Shown here: one piece after another, positions 43,759 to 52,530 of the stretch
How the letters are laid out: each line of letters starts with the position of its first letter
Position numbering within the stretch: position 1 is the first letter of the stretch
Notes under the pieces: generated by a model
The model's database searches: none
Told to the model about the DNA's origin: nothing
Seen by the model: only the letters and a program-made list of their open reading frames with translations
Position numbers and translations under genes: made by a program
Assembly (NCBI GenBank): GCA_038254545.1
Contig: JBBSGB010000018.1
Span: 1 to 64,000 of the forward strand
Direction of reading: 5' to 3'
Length of the DNA: 64,000 nt
Source of the DNA: CAHJXF01 sp038254545
GTDB taxonomy: Bacteria; Pseudomonadota; Gammaproteobacteria; Burkholderiales; Burkholderiaceae_D

Positions 43759-44883
43759 TCAACCGTGTTTGCGTTCGAAGTCACGCATGAATGTCACCAG
43801 CGCCTCGACACCGGCGCGCGGCATCGCATTGTAGATCGACGCGCGTATGCCGCCGACCGCGCGATGACCCTTCAAGCCCTTGAGTCCCGCAGCGGCCGAA
43901 TCGGCGACGAAGCGCTTCGTCAATTCGTCATCGCGAAGGCTGAAGGTCACGTTCATGCGCGACCTGTCTTCGACCGCGACGTTGGTCGCATAGAAGTCCG
44001 ATGCATCGAGCGCGTCGTACAGCAGCCTGGCTTTGTCGACGTTCTGCAGTTCGATCGCCGCCAGCGGCGACAGATCGGGACGACCGATCGCGGCAGGGCG
44101 CGCCTTCAGCCACTTGAACACCAAGCCTGCCAGATAGATCGCGTAGGTAGGCGGAGTGTTGAACATCGAGTCGTTGTCGGCCACCACCTTGTAGTCGAAG
44201 GCCGCCGGGCACAGGGGATGCGCCTTGCCGATCAGGTCTTCCCGAACGATCACGAAGGTCAGGCCGGCCATGCTGACGTTCTTCTGTGCGCCGCCGTAGA
44301 TCAGGCCATAACGCGTCACGTCGATCGGCCGCGACAGGATGTGCGACGACGCGTCTTCGATCAAAGCCGTGCCGTCGCCGTATACGGCCCGCACATCGGG
44401 CGTCCATTGATATTCGATGCCACCGATCGTCTCATTGCCGCAGATATGCACGTAGGCCGCGCCCTTCGTCGGCTTCCACTCGTGCTCCTTCGGCACGCGC
44501 GTATAGCCATGGGATTTGCTCGACGCGATCACGTGCACCTCGCCGTAGCGACGCGCTTCGTTGATCGACTTGGTCGCCCAGATGCCGGTGTCGACGTAAT
44601 CGGCCACGCCAATGCCGCGCATCATGTTGAGCGGCACGATCGCGTTCTCCGCCAGTGCCCCGCCCTGCATGAAGAGGATCTTGTAGTTCGCGGGCGCGCC
44701 CAGCAGTTCACGCAGATCGGCCTCGGCTTCGCCGATCACGGGCGCGTAGTCGGCGCTGCGATGGCTCATCTCCATCACCGACATGCCGCTGCCGCGCCAG
44801 TCGAGCATTTCGCTCGCGGCCTGACGCAGCACCTCTTCGGGAATGGTCGCGGGACCCGGCGAGAAATTGTAGGCGCGCGTCAT
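43759..44883 (-). CDS. serC: Phosphoserine aminotransferase
   Basis: A 374-aa PLP enzyme making 3-phosphoserine for serine synthesis and also acting in the PLP pathway. Family marks are YNFSPGPATIPEEVLRQAASE at the N-terminus, EMSHRSADYAPVI, LFMQGGALAENAIVPLNM and the PLP-lysine segment GLIYGGAQKNVSMAGLTFVI. Directly joined to pheA. The serC-pheA-hisC-tyrA order is the standard betaproteobacterial one. Confidence 0.97.
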   Translation of the reverse strand: MTRAYNFSPGPATIPEEVLRQAASEMLDWRGSGMSVMEMSHRSADYAPVIGEAEADLRELLGAPANYKILFMQGGALAENAIVPLNMMRGIGVADYVDTGIWATKSINEARRYGEVHVIASSKSHGYTRVPKEHEWKPTKGAAYVHICGNETIGGIEYQWTPDVRAVYGDGTALIEDASSHILSRPIDVTRYGLIYGGAQKNVSMAGLTFVIVREDLIGKAHPLCPAAFDYKVVADNDSMFNTPPTYAIYLAGLVFKWLKARPAAIGRPDLSPLAAIELQNVDKARLLYDALDASDFYATNVAVEDRSRMNVTFSLRDDELTKRFVADSAAAGLKGLKGHRAVGGIRASIYNAMPRAGVEALVTFMRDFERKHG

Positions 44884-44903
44884 GCGTTGTCCTTCGCCGT
44901 GCC

Positions 44904-45584
44904 TTACTTCTTCGCCGGTGCTTTCGCGGGTGCCTTCGCCGGCGTGCTCGCCTGGGTCACCGCATCGACTTCCTTCTTGATGGTCTTTTCCATCACCGCG
45001 TTCACGCGTGGCTGGAAGATCGAGAACCCCGCCTGCATCGATTCGTTGATGAGCTGCGGCGTCACGCTCAGCGTCTTGGCACCGACCGGCGTCTTGTAGA
45101 ACGCGGTGATCTGACGGACCTCGTCGGCGGTGTAGTACTTCGCGTAGATCGGATACATGCGCTCGATCGATTCATCGACGTTCTTGGGGTCGTTGATGAT
45201 GGCCTGCGCTTCCTTGACGGCGTTCTCGAAGGGCTGATTCATGCCCGCGCGCACCTTCTGTTTTTGTTCCTGCGACAAGGACGCGTTGTTCTCGATCTGC
45301 GCATTCATCGCCTGCGCCATCTGCAGCGGCAGGTTCTGACCCATCAACTGAAAGGCCTTCGCCATGTTCTCGCGCATCTTCATGGTTTCGATCAGCTCCT
45401 TGATCGCGGCGCGTGCTTCGGGCGTCACGGTGACAGGCGCTGCCGGGGCAGCCGGGGCGGGCGCAGTCGCAGCCGGAGGAGTGGCCGTCGGAGGCGCCTT
45501 CGGTGCCTGCGCGTTGACCGTTATGGGCAGGGCCAGGGCGCCGGCGACGAGCATGCCGGTCAATGCGGTAACTGTTTTCTTCAT
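44904..45584 (-). CDS. Exported DUF2059 domain protein
   Basis: A 226-aa exported protein. The signal peptide covers about residues 1-23 (ALTGMLVAGALALPITVNAQA). An Ala/Pro-rich stretch (about 24-50) and then a helical DUF2059 region follow (AAIKELIETMKMRENMAKAF, YPIYAKYYTADEVRQITAFYKTPVGAK). The function of DUF2059 is unknown. AGGAG lies eight bases before the ATG. Placement between gyrA and serC is common in betaproteobacteria. The C-terminus is an Ala/Lys-rich tail (TPAKAPAKAPAKK). Confidence 0.9.
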   Translation of the reverse strand: MKKTVTALTGMLVAGALALPITVNAQAPKAPPTATPPAATAPAPAAPAAPVTVTPEARAAIKELIETMKMRENMAKAFQLMGQNLPLQMAQAMNAQIENNASLSQEQKQKVRAGMNQPFENAVKEAQAIINDPKNVDESIERMYPIYAKYYTADEVRQITAFYKTPVGAKTLSVTPQLINESMQAGFSIFQPRVNAVMEKTIKKEVDAVTQASTPAKAPAKAPAKK

Positions 45585-45684
45585 CGGGAGTCTCCTGCGC
45601 CGAAGCGACGCATCTGTTGAAAATCGTAAAGGATCGGGTTGAACCACGCGATGGTCGGGGCGGTCGCGCCCGCCGCTGTCCTGG

Positions 45685-48309
45685 TCACGCGGGTTCGTCG
45701 GTACTCGCGTTGCCGTCGCCCACGGGAAGCTCTTCGCTGTCGTCGGTCTCGACCACGCGTTGCAGACCGACCAGGCGCGTGCCTTGATCGACGCTGATCA
45801 AGGTCACACCCTGCGTGGCACGGCCCATCTCGCGAATCTCGGACACGCGCGTGCGGATCAGCACGCCGCCGGTAGTGATCAGCATGATCTCGTCCTTGAC
45901 ATCGACCAGCGTGGCCGCGACCACCTTGCCGTTGCGCTCGGAGGTGGAGATCGCGATCATGCCTTTGGTTCCGCGACCGTGGCGCGTGTACTCACCGATC
46001 GGTGTGCGCTTGCCGTAGCCGTTCTCGGTCGCCGTCAACACGCTCTGTGAAGCGCGATTCTCGTCTTCGTTGGGCGCGACCAAGAGCGCGATCACCTGCT
46101 GACCGGGCTCGAGGTTCATGCCGCGCACGCCGCGCGCGCCACGACCCATCGAACGCACATCGTTCTCGTCGAAGCGCACCGCCTTGCCCGAATCGGCGAA
46201 CAGCATCACGTCGTGACGGCCGTCGGTGATGGCCACGCCGATCAGATGATCGCCGTCGTCGAGATCGACCGCGATGATGCCGGCGGTGCGACGGTTCGCG
46301 AAGTCGGTCAGCGGCGTCTTCTTGACGGTGCCCAGCGACGTCGCCATGAAGACGTAGTGCGCGTCGTCGAAGGTCTTGACCGCCAGCACGACGGTGATCT
46401 TCTCGCCATCGGCCAACGGCCACATGTTGACCATCGGCCTGCCACGCGAGCCGCGCGAACCCTGCGGCACTTCATAGACCTTCAACCAATAGACCCGGCC
46501 GCGATCCGAGAACGCCAGGATCATGTCGTGCGTGTTGGCGATGAAGAGCTGGTCGATCCAGTCGTCTTCCTTGGTCGCCGCGGCTTGCTTGCCGCGACCG
46601 CCGCGCTTCTGCGCGCGGTATTCGGCGATCGGCTGGCTCTTGATGTAGCCGGTGTGCGAGATCGTCACCACCATGTCCTGCGGCGTGATCAGGTCTTCGT
46701 CGTTCATGTCGAGCGCGTTGAGCACGATCTCGCTGCGGCGATCGTCACCGAAATCGTTCCTGATCTGCTGCAGCTCTTCGGTGATGATCGCGGTGATGCG
46801 CGCGGGCTTGGCAAGGATGTCGAGCAGATCGGCGATCTGGCCCATCACCTCGCGGTATTCCTCGACGATCTTGTCCTGCTCGAGCCCGGTCAGGCGCTGC
46901 AGGCGCATCTGCAAAATCTCCTGCGCCTGGTCGTCCGAAAGCTTGTAAAGGCCATCGGGCTGCATGCCGTAGTGCGCAGGCAGGCCCTCGGGCCGGTAGG
47001 CTTCGCGGCCACCGGATTCCTCGGTCTCGGCACGCGCCAGCATCTCCCGCACCAGCGACGAGTCCCACGCGCGGCGCATCAGCTCCTGCTTGGCGATCGG
47101 CGGCGTGGGTGCGGCCTTGATCAGCGCGATGAACTCGTCGATGTTGGCCAGCGCGACCGCCAGGCCTTCGAGCACATGGCCGCGCTCGCGCGCCTTCTTC
47201 AACTCGAACACGGTGCGGCGCGTGACGATCTCGCGACGATGCGAGACGAACGCATCGATAATCATCTTGAGATTGCACAGGCGCGGCTGACCGTCGAGCA
47301 GCGCCACCATGTTCATACCGAACGTGTCCTGAAGCTGCGTGTTCTTGAAGAGGTTGTTGAGCACCACCTCGGGTACTTCGCCACGCTTCAGATCGATGAC
47401 CACGCGCATGCCCGACTTGTCGGACTCGTCCTGGACGTGCGCGATGCCTTCGAGCTTCTTTTCCTGCAACAGCTCGGCGATGCGCTCGAGCAGGGTCTTC
47501 TTGTTCACCTGGTAGGGCAGCTCGTCGATGATGATCGAGGTGCGATTTCCCTTGTCGATGTCCTCGAAGTGCGACTTGGCGCGCATCACGATGCGGCCGC
47601 GGCCGGTGCGATAACCCTCGCGCACACCGGCGATGCCGTGGATCACGCCGCCGGTAGGAAAGTCGGGCGCGGGCACGATCTCGATCAATTCGTCGATCGT
47701 GCAGTCCGGGTTCTTGAGCACGTGCAGGCAGGCATCGACCACTTCGCGCAGGTTGTGCGGCGGAATGTTGGTCGCCATGCCGACCGCGATGCCGGTCGAG
47801 CCGTTGACAAGCAGGTTCGGGATCTTGGCCGGCAGGACCACCGGCTCTCTTTCCTGGCCGTCGTAGTTGGGCACGAAATCGACGGTCTCGCGATCGAGGT
47901 CCGCGATCATCGCCTCGGCGATCCTGGAGAGCCGCACCTCGGTGTAGCGCGAGGCCGCCGCGTTATCGCCGTCGACCGATCCGAAATTGCCCTGGCCGTC
48001 GATCAGCGGATAGCGCAGCGAGAACGGCTGCGCCATGCGAACCATGGTGTCGTAGATCGCCGCGTCGCCGTGCGGGTGGTACTTGCCCATCACGTCGCCG
48101 GACACGCGCGCCGATTTCTTGTACGGGCGATTGGAGTGGTTGCCCAGTTCGTTCATGCCGTATAGCACGCGCCTGTGGACGGGTTTGAGGCCATCGCGCA
48201 GGTCGGGCAGTGCACGACCCACGATCACGCTCATCGCGTAGTCGAGATATGACCGGCGCATCTCTTCTTCGAGACTGACCGGGATCATTTCCTTGGCAAA
48301 CGGATTCAT
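45685..48309 (-). CDS. gyrA: DNA gyrase subunit A
   Basis: An 874-aa type IIA topoisomerase subunit that breaks and rejoins DNA. The catalytic Tyr122 lies in AAASRYTEVRL. The quinolone-resistance region HPHGDAAIYDTMVRMAQPF (78-96) has Ala83 where E. coli has Ser, with Asp87 kept. The C-terminal pinwheel domain contains the GyrA box region AQKRGGRGKQ. Length is normal. A candidate extended -10 lies about 155 bases upstream on the minus strand. Confidence 0.98.
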   Translation of the reverse strand: MNPFAKEMIPVSLEEEMRRSYLDYAMSVIVGRALPDLRDGLKPVHRRVLYGMNELGNHSNRPYKKSARVSGDVMGKYHPHGDAAIYDTMVRMAQPFSLRYPLIDGQGNFGSVDGDNAAASRYTEVRLSRIAEAMIADLDRETVDFVPNYDGQEREPVVLPAKIPNLLVNGSTGIAVGMATNIPPHNLREVVDACLHVLKNPDCTIDELIEIVPAPDFPTGGVIHGIAGVREGYRTGRGRIVMRAKSHFEDIDKGNRTSIIIDELPYQVNKKTLLERIAELLQEKKLEGIAHVQDESDKSGMRVVIDLKRGEVPEVVLNNLFKNTQLQDTFGMNMVALLDGQPRLCNLKMIIDAFVSHRREIVTRRTVFELKKARERGHVLEGLAVALANIDEFIALIKAAPTPPIAKQELMRRAWDSSLVREMLARAETEESGGREAYRPEGLPAHYGMQPDGLYKLSDDQAQEILQMRLQRLTGLEQDKIVEEYREVMGQIADLLDILAKPARITAIITEELQQIRNDFGDDRRSEIVLNALDMNDEDLITPQDMVVTISHTGYIKSQPIAEYRAQKRGGRGKQAAATKEDDWIDQLFIANTHDMILAFSDRGRVYWLKVYEVPQGSRGSRGRPMVNMWPLADGEKITVVLAVKTFDDAHYVFMATSLGTVKKTPLTDFANRRTAGIIAVDLDDGDHLIGVAITDGRHDVMLFADSGKAVRFDENDVRSMGRGARGVRGMNLEPGQQVIALLVAPNEDENRASQSVLTATENGYGKRTPIGEYTRHGRGTKGMIAISTSERNGKVVAATLVDVKDEIMLITTGGVLIRTRVSEIREMGRATQGVTLISVDQGTRLVGLQRVVETDDSEELPVGDGNASTDEPA

Positions 48310-48465
48310 GAAGTACGGGCCAGCGATGGATTACGCCAGCACGAGCAAGAAACGGGGTGAACAGGCATCGTGGGAACGGCCGCATAACGCAAGCGCAGAT
48401 GCACGACTGTCAGGGCGCGAATAATGCAGCCAAGAGTCGGGCGCGCGGCCGAAATTTAACTTGTG

Positions 48466-48474
48466 ATTTTAGCA
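48466..48474 (-). promoter_or_regulatory. Candidate extended -10 promoter for gyrA
   Basis: On the minus strand TGC then TAAAAT (48471-48466) is an extended -10 element about 157 bases before the gyrA ATG. The -35 region is GC-rich and unconvincing. The roughly 300-bp gap 48310-48607 otherwise holds no gene. Confidence 0.4.
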
Positions 48475-48591
48475 CGGCGGCCTCGCCAGCCGGTCGTGAC
48501 GAGGGCCGCCGCAGACTGCCGCGGCGCGCACATCCAAGCGTGGAGTCCTCGCTCGAAATCAGCGGTCCGGTTCCGGCCGCCTCGCACCCTT

Positions 48592-48600
48592 TGCTATATT
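48592..48600 (+). promoter_or_regulatory. Extended -10 promoter placing mtaD transcript start at its ATG
   Basis: TGC then TATATT (48595-48600) is an extended -10 element. Transcription would begin six to eight bases downstream, at or next to the ATG at 48608, which predicts a leaderless mRNA. No Shine-Dalgarno precedes this ATG. Confidence 0.5.
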
Positions 48601-48607
48601 CGCGCCG

Positions 48608-49960
48608 ATGCAAGAGCCGCAACCCGTCGCCGAATTGATCGTGCCGCGCTGGATCGTGCCGATCGAACCGGCCGGCGTAGTGCTCGAAGACCATGCGATC
48701 GCGATCGATGATGTGGGCCTCATCGTCGCGGTGCTGCCGCTCGCCGAACTGCGCGAACGCTACGCCGCGGAGCGCGAAACCATCCTCGCCGATCACGTCG
48801 TCACTCCCGGTCTCTTCAATCTCCATACGCATGCGGCAATGACCCTGCTGCGCGGACTCGGCGACGACCTGCCGCTGATGGACTGGCTGCACACGCGCAT
48901 CTGGCCGGTCGAGAAGGCGCTTTTATCCGAAGACTTCGTGACCGCCGGTACCCGTCTCGCATGTCTGGAGATGCTTCGCGGCGGGACCACCTGTTTCTCC
49001 GACATGTATTTCTTTCCCGATGCGGCGGGGGCGGCCGCGCGCGAGATCGGCATGCGCGCGCACCTGGGCTTGACCGTGATCGATCTGCCTACCGCTGCCG
49101 GTGGCGACGCCGATGACTATCTGGACCGTGGACTCGCGCTGTTCGACCGCCGGCGCGGCGATCCGATGCTGACGTTCGCGTTCGCCCCGCACGCGCCATA
49201 CACGATTCGCGATACCACCTTCGAGCGCATCGCGATGCTGATGGGCCAGACCGGCCTGCCGATGCAGATCCATCTGCACGAAACGCTGGACGAGATCCGG
49301 CAAGAGGAAGCCCAGCACGGCATGCGGCCGATCACCCGACTCGAACGCCTGGGCCTGATCTCGCCGCAATTGACCGCGGTCCACGCGGTCCATCTGGACG
49401 CGAACGAGATTCGCCTGTTCGCCGAGCGCGGGGTGGCCATCGCCCATTGCCCGGCGTCCAATCTCAAGCTCGCGTCGGGAATCGCTCCGATCGCGCGCTA
49501 TCTCGACGCGGGCATTTCCATCGGCATCGGCACCGACGGCAGCGCCAGCAACAATCGGCTCGACATGCCCGGCGAGATGCGGCTGGCCGCATTACTGGCC
49601 AAGGGCGTCTCCGGCCGGGCTGACGCCTTCAACGCGCACCAGGTGCTGCGCGCGGCGACGCTGGCGGGCGCAAAAGCGTGCGGGCTCGACGCGCGAATCG
49701 GCAGCATCGTGGCTGGGAAGGAAGCCGATCTGGCCGCGTTCGACTTGTCGGCTCTCGACTTCAATCCGATTTTCGATGTGGCGTCGCATCTGATTTTTGT
49801 AGCCGGACGCGAAGCGGTCACGGATGTTTGGGTACGCGGCGAGGCTGTTGTGCGAAAGCGACAATTCGTCGCGCAAGGCGCGCGCGCCGCGGAATCCAAG
49901 GGTGCAAGCGACATAGCCCTGTGGCAGAATCGGATGAGAAGTCAATTGGATGCGCGGTAA
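48608..49960 (+). CDS. mtaD: TRZ/ATZ family amidohydrolase (methylthioadenosine/SAH deaminase type)
   Basis: A 450-aa metal-dependent amidohydrolase of the cytosine deaminase-like group. Metal and catalytic residues are visible in NLHTHAAMTLLRGLGDD (HxH), IHLHETLDEI, HAVHLDANEI and GTDGSASNNRLDM (the metal Asp). Relatives deaminate 5-methylthioadenosine or S-adenosylhomocysteine; others act on S-triazines or guanine, so the exact substrate is inferred. ATG 48608 matches the family N-terminus (VPRWIVPIEPAGVVLEDHA). In relatives it often neighbours ubiG, which would fit SAH removal; here ompA lies between. Confidence 0.9.
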   Translation: MQEPQPVAELIVPRWIVPIEPAGVVLEDHAIAIDDVGLIVAVLPLAELRERYAAERETILADHVVTPGLFNLHTHAAMTLLRGLGDDLPLMDWLHTRIWPVEKALLSEDFVTAGTRLACLEMLRGGTTCFSDMYFFPDAAGAAAREIGMRAHLGLTVIDLPTAAGGDADDYLDRGLALFDRRRGDPMLTFAFAPHAPYTIRDTTFERIAMLMGQTGLPMQIHLHETLDEIRQEEAQHGMRPITRLERLGLISPQLTAVHAVHLDANEIRLFAERGVAIAHCPASNLKLASGIAPIARYLDAGISIGIGTDGSASNNRLDMPGEMRLAALLAKGVSGRADAFNAHQVLRAATLAGAKACGLDARIGSIVAGKEADLAAFDLSALDFNPIFDVASHLIFVAGREAVTDVWVRGEAVVRKRQFVAQGARAAESKGASDIALWQNRMRSQLDAR

Positions 49961-50090
49961 TTTTGCGGTCGCAATTGATGCTTGAGAAGTGCGGCGCTGA
50001 GCTTGAGAACGGGTATCGACTAGGTCATAACCGGACTTGAACGGGGAAGTTTGCTCTGCGACCCACGAGGCATCGAGGGTATGAATTCGT

Positions 50091-50111
50091 AGATGCGGCT
50101 GCAGCGCATCT
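50091..50111 (+). promoter_or_regulatory. Hairpin in the ompA leader
   Basis: AGATGCG, seven-base loop, CGCATCT lies 29 bases before the ompA ATG and its AGGAG. Stem-loops in ompA leaders are known to stabilise the mRNA in enterobacteria; the role here is inference. Confidence 0.35.
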
Positions 50112-50140
50112 GCGTTGAAATCGAAATCAAAAGGAGAAAC

Positions 50141-50842
50141 ATGAATAAGTCGGTCAAAATGTCAGCTTTGGCTGCACTCTTGGCGTCGGCAGGTTGCGCC
50201 ATGGTGGCGCCGGTAGCGTCGCCGCCGCAGCAACCCCTCACGGACATCAAGGCTGCGACCCCGGTAAGCGGCTATGTGCAAGACGCGCGCGGGATCATTG
50301 TTCGCGATCCTTTCGGTCTTTGCTGGCGCACCGGATATTTCACTCCTGCGCTCGCTCAGATCGAGTGCGATCCCGACCTCGTTCCCAAACCTGCGGTCGT
50401 AGCACCCCCGCCTGCACCTCCTGCTGCCGCCCAGCCGCCAGCAGTGGCCCCGGCGACGCCTGCTGCAGAGAAGATCACGTTTGCAGCCGATGCGTTCTTC
50501 GATTTCAACAAGTCCACGTTGAAGCCCGAAGGCAAGGCCAAGCTCGACGATCTGGTCAGCAAGCTTGGCGCGATCAACCTCGAAGTGATCATTGCCGTCG
50601 GCCACACCGACAGCATCGGCTCGGTCGCGTACAACCAGAAGCTGTCGGTGCGTCGTGCCGAATCGGTCAAGGCTTACCTCGTCAGCAAGGGTGTCGAAGC
50701 GAACCGCATCTACACCGAAGGCAAGGGCAAGAGTCAGCCGATCGCTCCGAACACGATCAACGGCAAGGACAACCCGGCCGGCCGCGCGAAGAATCGTCGC
50801 GTGGAGATCGAAGTCGTCGGCACCCGCGCGCCGAACCGCTGA
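50141..50842 (+). CDS. ompA: OmpA-family outer-membrane protein
   Basis: A 233-aa exported protein. The signal is about residues 1-20 (SALAALLASAGC); the Cys could be lipidated, but the residue at -3 is Ser, so lipoprotein status is uncertain. A Pro/Ala linker (about 88-118) precedes the C-terminal OmpA peptidoglycan-binding domain, with FFDFNKSTLKPEGKAKLDDL, VGHTDSIGSVAYNQKLSVRRAESV (in pieces; conserved Asp and Arg contacts) and GRAKNRRVEIEV. AGGAG is five bases before the ATG at 50141. There is no eight-stranded porin barrel; this is the short form typical near gyrA and ubiG in betaproteobacteria. A strong terminator follows. Confidence 0.94.
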   Translation: MNKSVKMSALAALLASAGCAMVAPVASPPQQPLTDIKAATPVSGYVQDARGIIVRDPFGLCWRTGYFTPALAQIECDPDLVPKPAVVAPPPAPPAAAQPPAVAPATPAAEKITFAADAFFDFNKSTLKPEGKAKLDDLVSKLGAINLEVIIAVGHTDSIGSVAYNQKLSVRRAESVKAYLVSKGVEANRIYTEGKGKSQPIAPNTINGKDNPAGRAKNRRVEIEVVGTRAPNR

Positions 50843-50890
50843 CCGGGAACATAGAAAGACAAGAACAGCGACGCCATAGCGTTTGCCATG

Positions 50891-50917
50891 AGCCCCGCGA
50901 AAGCGGGGCTTTTTTTT
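50891..50917 (+). terminator. Rho-independent terminator after ompA
   Basis: AGCCCCGC, GAAA tetraloop, GCGGGGCT, then a run of T residues to 50917: an 8-bp perfect stem with a classic tetraloop and U tract. Confidence 0.92.
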
Positions 50918-51009
50918 GCCTGCTTGCGGGTCTTTGCTCCACCCTTCCTTCGATGGGAGGAGGCGGTCGACAGCCATGCTAGCGTTCGCCTCTTCGCTTC
51001 GGAGCTGCC

Positions 51010-51798
51010 ATGACCGATCTCTCCACGCCCGCCTCCGCCATCAACGCCGACCCCGAGGAACTCCGTAAATTCGGCGAGCTCGCGCATCGCTGGTGGGATC
51101 CGACCGGCGAGTTCGCGCCCTTGCATGCGATCAACCCGCTGCGCCTGGACTGGATCGCCGCGCGTGCAAAGCTGCAAGGCGCGCGGGTCGTCGACGTCGG
51201 GTGCGGCGGCGGCATCCTGGCCGAATCCATGGCTGCGTGCGGCGCCGATGTCACCGGCATCGACCTGTCCGAAAAGCCGCTCGCGGTCGCGGCCTTGCAC
51301 AGCCTCGAGTCCGGCATCGCGGTGCGTTACGAGGAAATCGCGGCCGAAGATCTCGCCGTGCGCAAGCCGGACCGCTTCGACGTGGTGACCTGCATGGAGA
51401 TGCTCGAGCACGTTCCCGACCCCGCGGCCGTCGTTCGCGCGTGCGCCACGCTGGTCAAGCCGAACGGCCACGTTTTTTTTTCCACCATCAATCGCAACCC
51501 CAAGGCCTACCTGATGGCGGTGGTCGGCGCCGAGTATCTGTTGCGCCTGTTGCCCAAGGGCACCCACGACTACAAGCGCTTCATCACGCCCGCGGAATTG
51601 TCGCGCCACGCGCGCGGCGCGGATCTCGAAGTCGATGGCATGACCGGGCTGCACTACAACCCGCTGACCCGTCGCTACTGGCTCGCGCCGAACGTAGACG
51701 TGAACTACATGATTTCGACGACGCGCGCGGCGACGGCTGCAGCGACGCGCGAAGCGGCGGTTGCCGCGTCGAGCGCAACGACTCCCGACAATTCCTGA
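51010..51798 (+). CDS. ubiG: Ubiquinone biosynthesis O-methyltransferase
   Basis: A 262-aa SAM-dependent methyltransferase catalysing both O-methylations in ubiquinone synthesis. The N-terminal AHRWWDPTGEFAPLHAINPLRLDW is diagnostic (given in part); the SAM site VVDVGCGGGILAESMA is near 60-75, and VTCMEMLEHVPDP and FFSTINRNPKAY follow. An Ala/Thr-rich tail of about 25 residues extends the C-terminus. Its stop shares one base with the gph start. Confidence 0.96.
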   Translation: MTDLSTPASAINADPEELRKFGELAHRWWDPTGEFAPLHAINPLRLDWIAARAKLQGARVVDVGCGGGILAESMAACGADVTGIDLSEKPLAVAALHSLESGIAVRYEEIAAEDLAVRKPDRFDVVTCMEMLEHVPDPAAVVRACATLVKPNGHVFFSTINRNPKAYLMAVVGAEYLLRLLPKGTHDYKRFITPAELSRHARGADLEVDGMTGLHYNPLTRRYWLAPNVDVNYMISTTRAATAAATREAAVAASSATTPDNS

Positions 51799-52466
51799 TG
51801 GCAGCGGACCTCCACCCGGGTCGTTGGCGCGGCATGCTCTTCGACCTCGACGGCACGCTCGCCGATACCGCGCCCGATCTCGCTGCCGCTGCCAACGCGA
51901 TGCGACTTGCGCGTGGCATCGATGCGTTGCCACTCGAGGTCTTGAGGCCGGTCGCTTCACAGGGCGCGCGCGGCCTTTTGCGCGTGGCATTCGGAAGGTC
52001 GCCTGACGACCAAGACTACGTCGCGTTGCGCGACGAATTTCTTTTGCGATACCGGGACGCGCTTGCGATCCATACCCGACTCTTCGACGGCATGCATGAA
52101 GTGCTGGCCGCTCTCGAACAACGCGGCCTCGCGTGGGGCATCGTCACCAACAAGGCTGCGCGCTTCACCGAACCGCTGGCCGTCTATCTCGGACTCGCCG
52201 GTCGCGCCGGCGCGATCGTGAGCGGCGACACGACGCCGTTCTCGAAGCCGCATCCCGGGCCGCTCCTGCACGCGGCCGAACTGCTCGACCTGCCGCCATC
52301 CGCATGCGTCTATGTGGGCGACGATCACCGCGACATCGTCGCGGGGCACGCCGCCGGCATGGATACGATCGCCGCGGCCTGGGGCTATTGCGCACACAGC
52401 GCGCCGACGCAATGGGAAGCCGACATCGTGCTCGCCCAACCGCGCGACCTGCTGACGCTGTTCTGA
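51798..52466 (+). CDS. gph: Phosphoglycolate phosphatase (HAD superfamily)
   Basis: A 222-aa HAD phosphatase. Motif I LFDLDGTLADTAPDL (about 14-28) contains the nucleophile Asp; motif II is IVTNKAA; motif III is in FSKPHPGPLL; motif IV is VYVGDDHRDI. It hydrolyses 2-phosphoglycolate and sometimes other small phosphates. It overlaps ubiG by one base; ubiG-gph is a standard proteobacterial pair. Confidence 0.93.
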   Translation: MAADLHPGRWRGMLFDLDGTLADTAPDLAAAANAMRLARGIDALPLEVLRPVASQGARGLLRVAFGRSPDDQDYVALRDEFLLRYRDALAIHTRLFDGMHEVLAALEQRGLAWGIVTNKAARFTEPLAVYLGLAGRAGAIVSGDTTPFSKPHPGPLLHAAELLDLPPSACVYVGDDHRDIVAGHAAGMDTIAAAWGYCAHSAPTQWEADIVLAQPRDLLTLF

Positions 52467-52530
52467 TGCGACGGCATGGCAGGACTGCGTCCTTATACTA
52501 GGCCGCGTTCGAGTGAGCAGAGGGGGACCG

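Noticed and set aside
46213..48165. 650-codon open frame antisense to gyrA
   Set aside because: Shadow of gyrA; no recognisable protein, and gyrA is unambiguous on the other strand.
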